Shown piece after piece: positions 32,407-43,376 of a stretch of 64,000 nt of DNA. This stretch comes from Dendrolimus kikuchii (taxonomy: Eukaryota > Arthropoda > Insecta > Lepidoptera > Lasiocampidae). Position 1 is the stretch's first letter. Each line of letters begins with the position of its first letter. The translations under genes were made by a program, and so were the position numbers. Location: contig CM034411.1 in assembly GCA_019925095.2 (NCBI GenBank), positions 12,648,001 through 12,712,000 on the forward strand, written 5' to 3'. The notes beneath the pieces are model-generated. The model had not been told where the DNA came from and made no database searches. It saw only the letters and a program-made list of their open reading frames with translations.

Positions 32407-32911
32407 AATAGGTACAATTAAAAGTTGACAACTAGCGCACTAATTACATTGTTTGAAAAGTGATTAAAATTATTGCTGTCATGATATTTTAAAAGCTTAT
32501 ATGTAAAAATATTAAAATTCATTTATGTGTCCGCATCACTATTATAACAATGTAATTATTCAAACCCTCAATGTTAAAACGGTAGTAAAATCACCCCAAA
32601 ACTATGTGTTAGTACACCCCAATCGTCAGTCACCAATTTTATCTTCGATCTATACGAAGTTGACAATTGCTGAGAAATACCTCAGATTATTATTAATTTT
32701 ATACGAGGGTTAATACTGATGACATCATAAAACCATAAATGGTTGAATATACGACGTACAATAAAACTAACTTTTTTTGTATGAATGTATAGCACTGTGG
32801 AAGTAGGTTTAATTGACCACTGATAACATGTAATTGATTAAATATGTAGGGTTCCGAAGAAATTTTGACATAAACCCTTCGATCTAGCGCGCACTATGAA
32901 ATATTTTACAT
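32407..32911. other. Unassigned AT-rich spacer
   Basis: Nothing recognised. Confidence 0.4.
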
Positions 32912-33370
32912 TGTCACAAATTTGTAGAATGTAAATGCGAAAATGCCGTCGAAATTATAATTCACGGTTCTTACAAGTATAGCCGAATACAACAAAACCA
33001 AACCGTAGGGCAGAAAATCGTTATCACATAAATCGCGCGAAGTTCGTCGTTATAAGATACTCGCTCCGAAAGTGCACTAGGTAAAGCCTCGTTCGCAGTC
33101 AGAATACGATGGCGCATTTCCCGACTGATCGACCCACATCTATTTGTAAACTAGACACGGCCTCTTCGCAACACGCCGCCCACTACTTCTTGAAATCTTT
33201 AAATGGCCAGCTTAATGGATTCCAAGAATTCTCATGAAATACCAACAGAGGAAAGAAGGTTTTATGACGTCTTATGGCGGAATGAACAAAGAGATTAGCG
33301 CAAATAATAGATCACTCAAATTCAAAGGGGTAATAAGACACCTGCAAAGGATTAGTATCGGCTTGCAACA
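32912..33370 (-). repeat. Solo LTR, family B (inverted)
   Basis: 459 bp. Minus-strand start TGTTGCAAGCCGATAC and end TTGTGACA. Pairs with 12690-13155. Flanks ACAT and ATAT differ by one base. Confidence 0.75.
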
Positions 33371-33404
33371 ATATTATTTCTGGATCTTTCTATAAAAAAA
33401 ATAC

Positions 33405-33770
33405 AATATTTTGCAAATTTGTTGTTTTTTTTTGTTTTACTTGACACCAACTTCAAGATGGAGGCAATATTTATTTTTTGCTGTTTAGTGACTTTTGAAG
33501 TCGGTTTTGTTTTTTAATTTCTACTTTTTAGTTACCCAGCTACTTGAATAGCTTTAGACAAAAACGTATATGAAGCACATTGCAAATGTCTATAATATTC
33601 GAGGGTTGCTCTTGATTTCCTTAGGATCCACTCATCAGACCCTGTTTTGGTGACAATGGGACCACCTCAGGAGTACGAGGAGGAGTTTAAGCCTTACGTA
33701 TAAAAATAAAAATGAAAATTTGAAATTGAGACCTCCTTCTTTTTGAAGTCGGTTAAAAAGCGTCATGTCC
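33405..33770. repeat. Unclassified repeat with two TTGAAGTCGGTT motifs
   Basis: TTTTGAAGTCGGTTTTGTTT near 33492 and TTTTTGAAGTCGGTTAAAAA near 33740 lie in direct orientation about 250 bp apart. This motif is frequent in my memory of moth and butterfly genomes. The class was not determined. Confidence 0.4.
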
Positions 33771-34576
33771 ATTGGTCTATTTTATGTATATCCCAGTCAT
33801 TTTTCTCAGAATCAAAAACATTCATCTCTACAGAACTAAGAATTCTTAGTGCTCATGAGTATACATTTATTACAGTCTTGATGTAGAAATTCACTACAGT
33901 AACAACGCTAATAGTGCGTAGTCTAATCTCCCCAGGGATAAAACACGGGAAGGGGAAATAAGTCATTAATAGAATATAGCGCCGTATCAGTATTGGGGAT
34001 CTGTTACAAGATGATTCCGATAAGGGGTGGGCAGAGAAAATAGCATTTTATTCGATGTTGTTTTTAGGGGAAGTCATTTCAGAGGAAAGTGCTGACGCGT
34101 ACGCGATATACTGTTAGAATGTTCGTACAATCATTCCGTTGTTCTAAGATAGTTTCGGATGAGAGGGGTTTGGGTTTAAAGAACTTTATTCTCAAAAGAA
34201 CATTACAGTTCACTCATATGAAATACAACAGTTCACATTCCAACATAAATCCTATAATTTAAAAGTGAATAAATACTTGTACAAACTTATAAACAATGTG
34301 AACAATTAAAAAATACAAAAATAAGATAACATTTTAAATGGTTACATAAAGATTTCAATTAAGGTGAGTGAGGCTCAAAATATAAAATTGTTGAAATATT
34401 CTTTTTAGTTACCTGTTATAGAAATTTATATTTTTACAGTCGTTCACTTCATTAGATAATTTGTTGTAAATATTGGCACATAAAATATTTCTTTTGCCAT
34501 ATTTTTCTGGTCTCGGTGGTAGTACAATAATTTTTATTAGTGTTTCTCAAATTATGTTTGTATATTTTCTTACAAA
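33771..34576. other. Unassigned AT-rich stretch
   Basis: 34172-34260 (AAAGAACTTTATTCTCAAAA) looks like the reversed 3' end of a LINE, by analogy with 51975-52010. Nothing firm. Confidence 0.35.
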
Positions 34577-34765
34577 TTTAAATTCAAAAGTCTTTATTCA
34601 AAATAAGTTCCATTGAAGAACTTCATTAAGGTCATACATATAATATAAGTTAAAATTTAATTTTACTTCCTATTCTATGTACACCGCTTCGCAATGTGTT
34701 ATTGCTGTTAAGGAGAAGAAGCGGCAAGAAACTCCCCAGCAACGCATCTAGCTCAAAATTGTTTT
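34577..34765 (+). repeat. Dispersed repeat F, longest copy
   Basis: TTCAAAAGTCTTTATTCAAA through GCTTCGCAATG and AAGAAGCGGCAAGAAACTCC. A reversed copy of the right part is at 50625-50710 and a left fragment at 1853-1935. Confidence 0.6.
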
Positions 34766-35030
34766 TCTTTATATTTCTTATTCTATTTATATTTTAAGAT
34801 ACAGAATAATGTTACAGAATTACTTTTCGAAGAATTAATGGAATTGTATCAGACAGTGCATGCTTAGTAAGACAAAGACAGAGCAAGGGGAAAGAAGAAT
34901 ATTATTATTGTTACCATAATGACGAGACGTGCTAAAAGTTTCTACTGCAACATATCTCCATAAATTCCTTACATGTTTGGAAAAATTCAAACGTTATACA
35001 GACGATTCTATAAGAGGCTGAAGCGAGCTG

Positions 35031-35199
35031 CTATGTTAATGGAGTTTTATCATTTAAATATTCTTCAAGAGTGTAATATCCCTTTTTAAGCAAGATACTT
35101 TTTAATTTGGTTTTAAATTTAGTGAAAGGCAGATCTAACATTTTATTCGGAATCTTATTGAAGAAGCGTATACCAACCCCTAAGAAAGAGGATAATACT
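35031..35199 (-). pseudogene. Jockey-like LINE C-terminal end
   Basis: The minus frame reads VGIRFFNKIPNKMLDLPFTK, then LKKGYYTLEEYLND and KTPLT with a TAG stop at 35031-35033. The FFNKIP...LPF-KFK...KGYY-L-E-LND arrangement is a common C-terminal signature of jockey-clade LINEs. The remaining protein is not readable, and a family P insertion lies just upstream (35296-35608). Confidence 0.65.
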
Positions 35200-35295
35200 T
35201 TGTAAAGTTAATATTGGTTTGCATCATATTTTCAATATTTTTTAAACTAAAACACATGTATAATGTTTGTTTAGTAGAAGTAGATTTAAGATTTT

Positions 35296-35608
35296 TTTTT
35301 ATTGCAGGAGATCAGCAGACAGGCAGACGGCCCACTTGATGGAAAGCGGTTACCATCGCCTATGGACATTTGCAACAGCAAAGTTGCTACAAATGCGCTG
35401 CTGCTCTCTTTAGGGAGACTGGAACCTGGTCACTAATGCCGGAACACAACTCAAGGTTGTTATGGCGACATACTTTAGACCAGGAGTGGTAGCCATCCAG
35501 TCGGGCAAATGCCCTACCACCTGGCTGTGGGTTGTTAAGTCGCCTCTTACGACAGGCCGCCCGGCCGCAGGAAATTGTATTCTTTCTCCGTTCCTGCACG
35601 GATAAAAA
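35296..35608 (-). repeat. Family P retroposon, copy 10, with target duplication
   Basis: An intact reverse copy. Flanking AAGATTTT occurs at 35288-35295 and 35609-35616. It appears nested in or beside the jockey-like LINE relic. A complete 70-codon internal frame (35387-35599, minus) is preserved. Confidence 0.83.
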
Positions 35609-35616
35609 AAGATTTT

Positions 35617-35982
35617 AGTTTCTTCGTATATATTTTTTGTCGGGGTAAAGAATAATAAAATAAAGAAGTAAATAAATTAATCAGAAACCTATATAAGAAC
35701 CACTGGTATATAGGTTTTTGATTTATTTATTTTGTATTGTCTGTAAGAGTGGTGCTTCAGGTAAGAGGGTAACCTAGGTATAACGTCTTTAATATAAGGT
35801 GTCCAGGTTAGTTTATCGCTAAGACTATATTCAAATGTGATAATTTTCTCCACCTTCTGGGTATCTTACCAATAGAAGACGGTGTATAGTCTTGAGGGAT
35901 TATAGGTAGAATATAACATAACTGGGTTAAGTTTTCTTTATTGTATTAGTTTATAATGTCTTAGTTGAATAAATATGTAATT
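35617..35982. other. Unassigned stretch, possibly LINE-derived
   Basis: Around 35750-35870 the minus strand has a weak frame (SDKLTWTPYIKD) reminiscent of the LINE RT thumb region, which would fit with the LINE end at 35031-35199. Not firm. Confidence 0.3.
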
Positions 35983-35995
35983 ATTTCGTATTGTG

Positions 35996-36768
35996 TACTA
36001 GCGAGTGAATTTGGGGAATAGTGTGAATGGAGCGTTAGGTAAACTTCTAGGCGCTAAGAACCTCAGCCAGAAGGCCCAGCTCGCCGTACACAACGCGGTG
36101 CTGGTACCTACGCTCACGTATGGATGCGAGAGTTGGGTACGGAAGAGAGAGCATGAAAGTAGAATAAACGCGGTCAAGATGCGAGCACTGCGCAAAATCT
36201 GCGGAGTGACGCTCGCGGACCGCGTTCGTAATACCGAAGTAAGAAAGAGAGTTGGTCTGAAAGAGAGTGTCGGGGTGAAGGTGAGGAAAGGAATGCTCCG
36301 GTGGTTCGGGCATGTGGAAAGAATGCATGATGAAACAATGACTAAACAGATATACAATGCAAAAGTGGATGGATGCAGAAATCGTGGAAGGCCACGACAC
36401 ACCTTCCATGATCAAGTTGATCGTGTACTAGCAGAAGGTGATGTTAGGAGCCTTAAGAACAGACGAGCGTGCATGACAAGAGTTATGAATGTGAAAGAAG
36501 CAAGTGAGGTGTGTAAGAATAAGCCTAAATGGCGCTCTGTTGTTCGTGCCTACCCCGCAAGGGAACTGGCGTGAAGTTATGTATGTATGTATGTATGTGT
36601 ACTAGCAGACGGTGATGTCAGGAGCCTTAAGAACAGACGAGCGTGCACGACAAGAGTTATGAATGTCAAAGAAGCAAGTGAGGTGTGTAAGAATAAGCCT
36701 AAATGGCGCTCTGTTGTTCGTGCCTACCCCGCAAGGGAACTGGCGTGACGTTATGTATGTATGTATGT
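35996..36768 (+). mobile_element. 5'-truncated RTE-like LINE with doubled 3' end, copy T6
   Basis: Flanked by a perfect 13-bp duplication ATTTCGTATTGTG (35983-35995 and 36769-36781). The first part (35996-36592) encodes 189 codons of LINE ORF2 C-terminus (36005-36574): ALGKLLGAKNLSQKAQLAVH, LRWFGHVERMHDETMTKQI and a stop in the conserved GGGAACTGGCGTGAAG. It is followed by (TATG)n and a second, 5'-shorter copy of the last 170 bp (36597-36768) ending again in (TATG)n, all within one pair of target duplications. No RT or endonuclease domain. Confidence 0.88.
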
Positions 36769-36971
36769 ATTTCGTATTGTGAGAAATCTCATGTTAAAAT
36801 ACATTTTATTCAGTCCATTCATGGAAACATCGAGAAAGACAGGAAATAAAATAAATATTAGTAATAATTGACAGGTAAAAGAATTCGAAATCGTGGTGGT
36901 TACATACTCTTTTGTTAACATACCTGTTTAGACATATTTTCTAATTATTTAGTGTGGTTGTTAAAAAAACG

Positions 36972-37175
36972 CATAGGATACTGAGCTTTGCGACTTAGGT
37001 TCCTACGTGTTGACTAACGACATGAGTTCGACTCTTGCTCGGTGAGTATGCTATTAATATTTCTGATGTATGTGTATTTTGATAAAATTTCCACGTGCTA
37101 ATTGTGAAGGAAAACGTCGTGAGGAAATCTGCACATCGGCGTTACCTATAGGTGAAACTCGCCAATCTGACTTTA
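36972..37175 (+). repeat. tRNA-SINE relic (S1-like)
   Basis: A B-box-like GAGTTCGACTCTTGC near 37023-37037 and S1 body text GTGAAGGAAAACGTCGTGAG near 37106. Both are degraded. Confidence 0.45.
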
Positions 37176-37337
37176 ATTCAAGCATAATAAAAAACTAATT
37201 AGAAATCAATCTGACAATGGTTACGGAACCCTAATTATATACATTTCCAGATTTCATAGAGTTGATCTCATACGCTCACCTGATCTCATACGCTCACTTA
37301 ATCAGGGCGATGGCGTGAAGTCGCAAAATCCACAAAG

Positions 37338-37505
37338 CTGCTGACAGGCCACTAGATGCCACAGATGGCCACCTAAAGCCCGAGATGGCCATCTAACGCC
37401 AATGAATGGCCAACTAAGCTGCGGAAGTAGCCTACGGAAAGCCCGCGAAGGCCTCCAAACGCCGCAGATTGGCCAACGAGAGCTGCTGAGAAGCCATCGC
37501 CATGC
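37338..37505. repeat. Degenerate 20-bp tandem array
   Basis: About eight units starting GCC or GCT at 37338, 37358, 37378, 37398, 37418, 37441, 37461 and 37482. The core resembles GCCNNNGATGGCCANCTAA. Periods are 20, 20, 20, 20, 23, 20 and 21, so it is not a coding-triplet repeat. It lies in a GC-rich block (37300-37640) with an accidental minus frame rich in W, P and R. Confidence 0.7.
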
Positions 37506-37639
37506 GGAGAAGACTCCAGCAGCTACAAACCTAATTACCGGTAGGTAGTTGCCCACTGAGTTGCAGCCGGGGTAAAAAGATATACCTCGAGGCCCCAACC
37601 TCCTCATTACAAACCGAGGAAGACCCTGGAAGAAAGATC

Positions 37640-38324
37640 TCATAAAGAAACTAAACTAAGAATGAAGTTAGAAAAGGCAGCTAAAAAACAAACAAAAAAC
37701 TCACTAATCTCGAAAACAATGCAAAATAAAAATTATTAATTACTTTAACACTTAGAAATTGAATACAGAACAATTATTAATTAACTTGATTGCTATTAAT
37801 TAAAATTGTTGATCTTTATCTCAAACTTATTTATCTGATGGAGTGTTTGATTAAAACTTTATCGAGTGTCATTGTGAACTTGCAATATTCCAGAGTTATT
37901 CTTAAATAACGAATAATTGTTCAAAATATCTTCGGAATCTCAATATCTGTTTTGGTTGAAAACATAGTTTTAAATAATTAAAAGTCAAAAAATTAAAGTA
38001 GAGTGTCTCCTAGTGCCATCGTTTAGGCCTAGAACGCAGCAAATCTGTAGCAATCTACTGAATTAAATTCCAGTCCGTAATTAACTCCTTGAAACGCGCG
38101 CTTTTGTAGAGTTCTTTAGGTTAAATAATCACAGACTGATATTAAACGACTTTGACGTGGTAGGGCCATGTTGAAATCATTATCTCCCGCAGAATATCGA
38201 GGTATAACGGTTAGCCTCGAGATAGTCGTGTGTCATGCGATTAGAGAGTTCTTAATACATTCTCCTATCCCATTCTTCCAGTCTGATCTCTTCTATCTCA
38301 TTCTCTCCACTTTTTTGTTGATGC
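37640..38324. other. Unassigned AT-rich stretch
   Basis: Nothing recognised. Confidence 0.4.
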
Positions 38325-38672
38325 AGGGGAATGTCTCTTCTTGGGACACCATCCTACGGCCTGGCTTTAAAGCGAGGGACGAGGAGCGGAGGACAGGGCG
38401 ATGTCAACCGTCAAACTATCCTCTAAACCTAACCTGCGCCCTTCTCCAATGCGCTTTTACGGGGTGCCACAAGAATCCGTGGCACCACAACGCTTGGCTT
38501 CTCCCCCGGTTCCACGCGGCCCCGTGTGATGGATTACGGGAGGAGTTATCCCACCCCATCCTAAAGGTTGGGAACGCGTTGGCTACACCTCCGGTGTTAC
38601 AAACGTCCATAGGCAACTGTAAACACTTTAAATTAATCGGGTCGCCTGCTTGTTTGCCAACTTCGCAATAGA
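38325..38672 (+). repeat. LINE or retroposon 3' end
   Basis: GC-richer block containing GGAGGAGTTATCCCACCCCA, GGGAACGCGTTGGCTACACC and CCGGTGTTACAAACGTCCAT, ending GCAATAGAAAAG. These are the 3' end phrases I associate with lepidopteran LINE tails (compare 30150-30255). The 167-codon frame 38168-38671 crosses it but has no protein-family motif. Confidence 0.55.
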
Positions 38673-38999
38673 AAAGAATTCAGTTCGGAATTAATTCCGC
38701 GGTGCGCGTGCTTCTATGGCCTTGCATAGGATACAGATTTTGCCGGGAAAAAATTCCATCGAAATATTCGTAGGGCGACGGCAACAAGAATAAGAATTTT
38801 CAGTTAATTTTTGTTTTACTGGACAATTAGAATTCGTTGTCTTCTTCTTTCATACGAGTTTTAAAAAGGATGAAATAAAGCATGTTAATTGGTAAAATCT
38901 TGATTCAAAACGTAAAGTGTAAATACGGACCAAGGCGGGGTTTAGTGGTAATTTGTATATATATCTATAATATTATGAAGTTTTAAACATGCCGTGTCT

Positions 39000-39425
39000 G
39001 TACATTGAAGCTATTAAAAAAACCCCAACTCGCAGGAAAGAATACAATTTCCTGCGACCCGGCGGCCTGTCGTAAGAGGCGACAAAACAACCCACAGCCA
39101 GGTGGTGGGGTATTTGCCCGACTGGATAGCTACCACCCCTGGTTTAAAGCATGTCGCCATAACAACCTTGAGTTGTGTTCCGGCATTAGTGACCGGGTTC
39201 CAGTCTCTCTTTAGAGAGCAGCAGCGCAATGTTGCAAATGTTCATAGGCGATGGTAACCGCTTTCCATCAAGTGGGTCGTCTGCCTGTCTGCTGAACTCC
39301 TGCAATAAAAGAAGCTTACATTCCTTTTTAAATGCTGTGATACTTTGTGGCCGAGAATCCCGAGGAAATTTTTGGTTAAGCCTGGATGAATTTGCGGGCA
39401 TATCATATAACTACAATATGTAGTT
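39000..39425 (+). mobile_element. Helitron-like fragment interrupted by family P
   Basis: The left part TTGAAGCTATTAAAAAAACC matches 42055-42075. The right part, AAATGCTGTGATACTTTGTG to TTTGCGGGCATATC (39330-39405), matches 42475-42560 and 46975-47050. Family P copy 11 sits between them. Confidence 0.5.
39032..39310 (+). repeat. Family P retroposon, copy 11
   Basis: Starts GCAGGAAAGAATAC (ACGGAG deleted) and ends ACTCCTGCAATAAAAG. Nested in a Helitron-like relic. Confidence 0.8.
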
Positions 39426-39936
39426 ATATAGAATATAAATCTTATCTTTTAGCTTTGTAATAACATCGTAATCCTTATCATACATACGAGATGACTTTCC
39501 AATATTACTTACAAAAGAAAATTATTTTGCTGGAAGACGAATGTCGTTCAGAGATTGAGTGATGTCTTCTATTTAATAAAACCAAAAGTCGTAAGACAAA
39601 CCAAAATTCCGGGAAGCTATCAATCAAAAGTCGATTTCTTACAATTAAATTCCTATTCGTGGAAAAGAAAGTTTTCAAGTGAGAGTCGCTTAAAAAATAA
39701 CAGGGTTCCATATAAGAAAGAAGAGAAAAAAACTTTATTTGAACAAATAGCGACGTAATTATATTCCTTCTACATTATTTTACACAGAGCATATTTTGAA
39801 AACTTGTACGCCATATAAAACTTTACAACAAAAGACAAAAGTTTATGTGCGATTAAGTCTCTCCCGGCTTTTATGCCTTGTATAGCGAAATCTGTTGAGT
39901 CGAATAAAAAAATCATTGAAGAACATAGTTGTAATT
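39426..39936. other. Unassigned AT-rich stretch
   Basis: Nothing recognised. Confidence 0.4.
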
Positions 39937-40065
39937 AATGAAAACTACGTTTTAACGGTTTCAAGCTTGGCATTTTATATGACTTTTATTTCGACGTTTC
40001 GGTCACTTTTCAGTAGGGGCGATTACAGAAACACAGATGTCAGGGGTCAACGAGTAATGATTTCG
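39937..40065 (+). repeat. Family M foldback-type repeat
   Basis: AAAACTACGTTTTAACGGTT, ATTTCGACGTTTCGGTCACT and TTTTCAGTAGG. Confidence 0.6.
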
Positions 40066-40096
40066 TGAAAATTTTCAAGTTCTGACTTATCATATA

Positions 40097-40530
40097 CTAG
40101 CGGCCCCGGCAGACGTTGTCCTGCTCTGAAAAACTTAGGACCCGATCCCAGTGTCATCTACCGGTTTCAATTGTGGATTTAAACCATCCGGGGACCCCCA
40201 CACAACACACAAAAACAAAATTACCAAAATCGGTCCGGGTGATTAGGAGGATTCAGAAACCCGATCTCAGCGCCACCTACCGGTTCTAATTGCGTGTCTA
40301 AACCATCCGGGAACCCACTCAAACACACAAAAACAAAATCGCTCCAGGTGATTAGGAGGATTCTAGAACCCGATCTCAGCGCCACCTACCGGTTCCAACG
40401 GGATAAAAAGTAGCCTATGTCCGTCTCCTGGTTCTAAGCTACGTCACCACCAATTTTCAGCCAAATCGATAGAGCCGTTTTTGAGTTATAAATAGTGTAA
40501 CTAAGACGACTTTCTTTTATAATATATGGA
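40097..40530 (-). mobile_element. Short non-autonomous Helitron (434 bp)
   Basis: In minus reading it begins TCCATATATTATAAAAG and ends with a GC-rich segment and CTAG (40097-40100). The flanks are A (40096) and T (40531), fitting Helitron insertion into AT. Inside are imperfect direct repeats of about 110-120 bp starting ACCCGATC at 40140 and 40259, with a third partial start at 40369. No Rep/helicase. Confidence 0.72.
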
Positions 40531-40732
40531 TTACAATACGACGATTATAAGACCAAACGATTATATTACTTGAAAAATATTTATCATACCTCAGTTACAT
40601 GTACGGCGGATATCCTCTATAGTCTAGTCGTTTCAAGTTTTTACCCCATATACACTATTGTAAAGCGCCATAAAGGCTAAAACTTCCTGTCAATTTTTAT
40701 CCATAAAAACACAGTAGTTATCGAGAATTTGT

Positions 40733-41034
40733 TTATTTTTTATTGCATGAGTTCCGCAGACAGGCAGACGGCCCACTTGATGGAAAGCGGTTATCATCGC
40801 CTATGGACCTTCGCAACACCAAAGGCGCTACAAATGCGCTGCTGCTCTCTTAAGGGAGACTGGAACCTGATCACTAATACCGGAACACAACCCGAGGTTG
40901 TTATGGCGACATACTTTAGACCGGGGGTGGTAGCCATCCAGTCGGGCTAATACCCTACCACCTGGCTGTGGGTTGTTTTGTCGCCTATCACGCCCAGCCG
41001 CAGGAAATTGTATTCCTTCTCCATGCCTGCACGA
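40733..41034 (-). repeat. Family P retroposon, copy 12
   Basis: Poly(T) and GAGTTCCGCAGACAGGC to CCATGCCTGCACGA. The GGCCGGGCGGCC segment is partly deleted. Confidence 0.8.
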
Positions 41035-42054
41035 ATACTGTGAAATACCAAAATCTTTTCATAAACGTTGTTTTTGCCAAATTTTCTTGACGGCTTATTT
41101 GCGCGAAAGTTGACTCTAAATCTGCGTAAACGGTTGATTTTTTTAAAATAAGAATTTAGATTTTTTATTACTAAGAAAGTAAAGACTTCCATCCGTTTCG
41201 CCGTCGAACCCTAAACCTGCGGCGACAGTACGCCATCCGGGGAAAAGACGCGGGCCCTTAAAAAGGAATTACCCCGGACATCCTCTGATTTGGTATGCAT
41301 CAGCGTTTCTGTCGCGAATTGCGTATATTTCAAAAATTAAGGGTTCCTTACGTAAATATTCGGATTCAACGACGTGGCATAATTCAGTCTTTGCTAACTT
41401 TCATGAAGTTCAGAATTAATGGAGTTAAAAATTAAGGCAATTGTCACACTAGATGTTAAAAACGCACTTTTTTGTTGATAATGAAAATTTTGTGACGCAG
41501 TAGTTTCAATGTTCAAAGATCTTGATTTTAATTCCCGGAACGCATCTCTCCTCACATCATCACTGATATATCGCTTCTGGATTATCAATCAGAAAAGCAA
41601 ACCTTGTTTGTTGAAAATGCGGTCTACAAATTCTCAAAATATATTTTTATTTTTAAGATACATGTTAGCAATGTAAGTACGTCGTTATTTCTTCAAATAC
41701 ATTTTTCCTTTCTTTCTTTAAAATTTTATTTTATTTTTAAATCTATAATATTATAAAATTCAACATTGAAGCTATTAATTATTTTATTTTATGTTTAAGG
41801 CTTGGCAACTAAGCCTTTAAGCCAGGCGCCGTTGTATTGTAGACTACAATCGACGTCATTCAATGGAGTTCTTGTGAAAACTCGAAAGGCTACATTTGGC
41901 TATATAGTTCACATTTCTCGCAAAAACACATAATTACTACTCAAAAACTATCAATGTCCTACAACTATTGTTCATTTTAGAGTAATTTTACACATTTTTA
42001 GAAAATAAAACTGCACAGCACAAAGGGGACGCCCTTTCAGTTCCCGCCAAAAAC
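41035..42054. other. Unassigned AT-rich stretch
   Basis: A GC-richer patch at 41195-41290 (CCGGGGAAAAGACGCGGGC) is not identified. Confidence 0.35.
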
Positions 42055-42565
42055 TCTTGAAGCTATTAAAAAAAACAACTGGAATAGATTATTACAAACA
42101 ATGGAGAACACGTTGCAATTTTTTTTTAGATTTCTTATCTGTTTGTCTGTTTATTCGGGATTCACGTAAGAACCACAGAGCCGATTGCGATGCGGTTTTC
42201 GCTGATCGACAGCTAATTCTTAGACTTAAAATCTGCGCTCCTTTTTATCCTGGGAACTCCGCGGGAATTTTACTGGGAAAGATTTAAAATACTCAAATTA
42301 AAAAAAATACGAATTACACAATGATTTTTTACTAATTGATAACAAATTTTGTTTAATAAAAAGTGTGATATTTTATATCCGGGAATTTTCCCGGGAGCGG
42401 TTTGTAGTTGTTCGAGTGCATAAAAATTAGCATATCCCACACAGTTTTCAATAAAACGATAGCTAAAATCTTTTTTAAATGCTGTGGTACTACTATGTGT
42501 TCCGGGAACCCTGCGGGAAATTCAAGTCATACGTGAACGAATTCGCAGGCATATCCTAGTATACC
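42055..42565 (+). mobile_element. Helitron-like element
   Basis: TTGAAGCTATTAAAAAAAAC, ATTCTTAGACTTAAAATCTG, TCCGCGGGAATTTTACTGGG, and at the right end CGCAGGCATATCCTAGTATA. The CTAG near 42552 is the probable 3' terminus. Similar to 46690-47060. Confidence 0.5.
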
Positions 42566-43255
42566 ATAATAATCGACTTTCGTTCTGAAGATTGTAGTCT
42601 ATACAAACCGTACTCATAAAGTGCGGTATATATTCATTTAGACATACTGCTATACAAAATATAATATAGCAAGGGTTAAAAGTTTCACGAAATATTTAAT
42701 AACTTCCTGTACTGTGTAAAAATTTAATACATAACTTAGAAACTAATTAGAACATCCCTGTACAAAAAATGCTGATACATACAGGACCCGCCCCGATTTC
42801 CCCCCAGTTTTTCAGTCTAACCCTCCGTTGCCGGGTGACAAGTTTAATTTAAAGTTGGCCGGGGTCGGATAGGCCCCACGGTCTCACGATTATAACTTCG
42901 AAGTGTTATTTTTAATGAGTTTTCGCGGATTTTAGGTATTATTAATGCATAAGAATCTTCTCTCAGACGTTACATAATTAAGCTGTGACTTCTAACAAAC
43001 AAAAGTTTGAATGTCCTCTTTGGGGAAGATTTTTATGAATTATTCATTTGTTATGTCAGAGATGAAAGTCGCCTTGTTAAAAATTAAACATCAATTTCGT
43101 ATTTTTCCTGCGTCCATGTGTCAGTACTGACTCAATTAGTCTTTGACTTTATAAAATTATTAATATTTAAAATTTACCTATTTATAATCTATTTCATTTA
43201 TTATAATCATGAATTGATATTATTATAAATGGGAGTTAATGGCTTGACTTAACCG
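42566..43255. other. Unassigned stretch
   Basis: 42780-42890 is C/G-rich (GACCCGCCCCGATTTCCCCC) without identity. Confidence 0.35.
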
Positions 43256-43300
43256 GCCGATAGCGTAGTGGTCGCAAGAGCTAAGCCTAGAGTTTTAGGA
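43252..43300 (+). repeat. tRNA-SINE head fragment
   Basis: A-box-like TAGCGTAGTGG at 43261-43271 within GGCCGATAGCGTAGTGGTCG. No B box follows. Confidence 0.45.
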
Positions 43301-43376
43301 ATGTTTCCATGAAAAGCAGGTTTAAGGCAAGTTAAGGAGTATTTTTTTTTCGATTATATAGCAAGTGACGAGACCG

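Noticed and set aside
31997..32411. 122- and 133-codon plus-strand frames (and their equivalents at 35998-36415, minus)
   Set aside because: They are antisense to the LINE ORF2 C-terminus, which has the recognisable motifs.
37302..37643. 113-codon minus-strand frame rich in Trp, Pro and Arg
   Set aside because: Produced by the 20-bp DNA repeat, whose period is not a multiple of three.
38168..38671. 167-codon plus-strand frame
   Set aside because: Crosses a LINE or retroposon 3' end and shows no protein-family motif.
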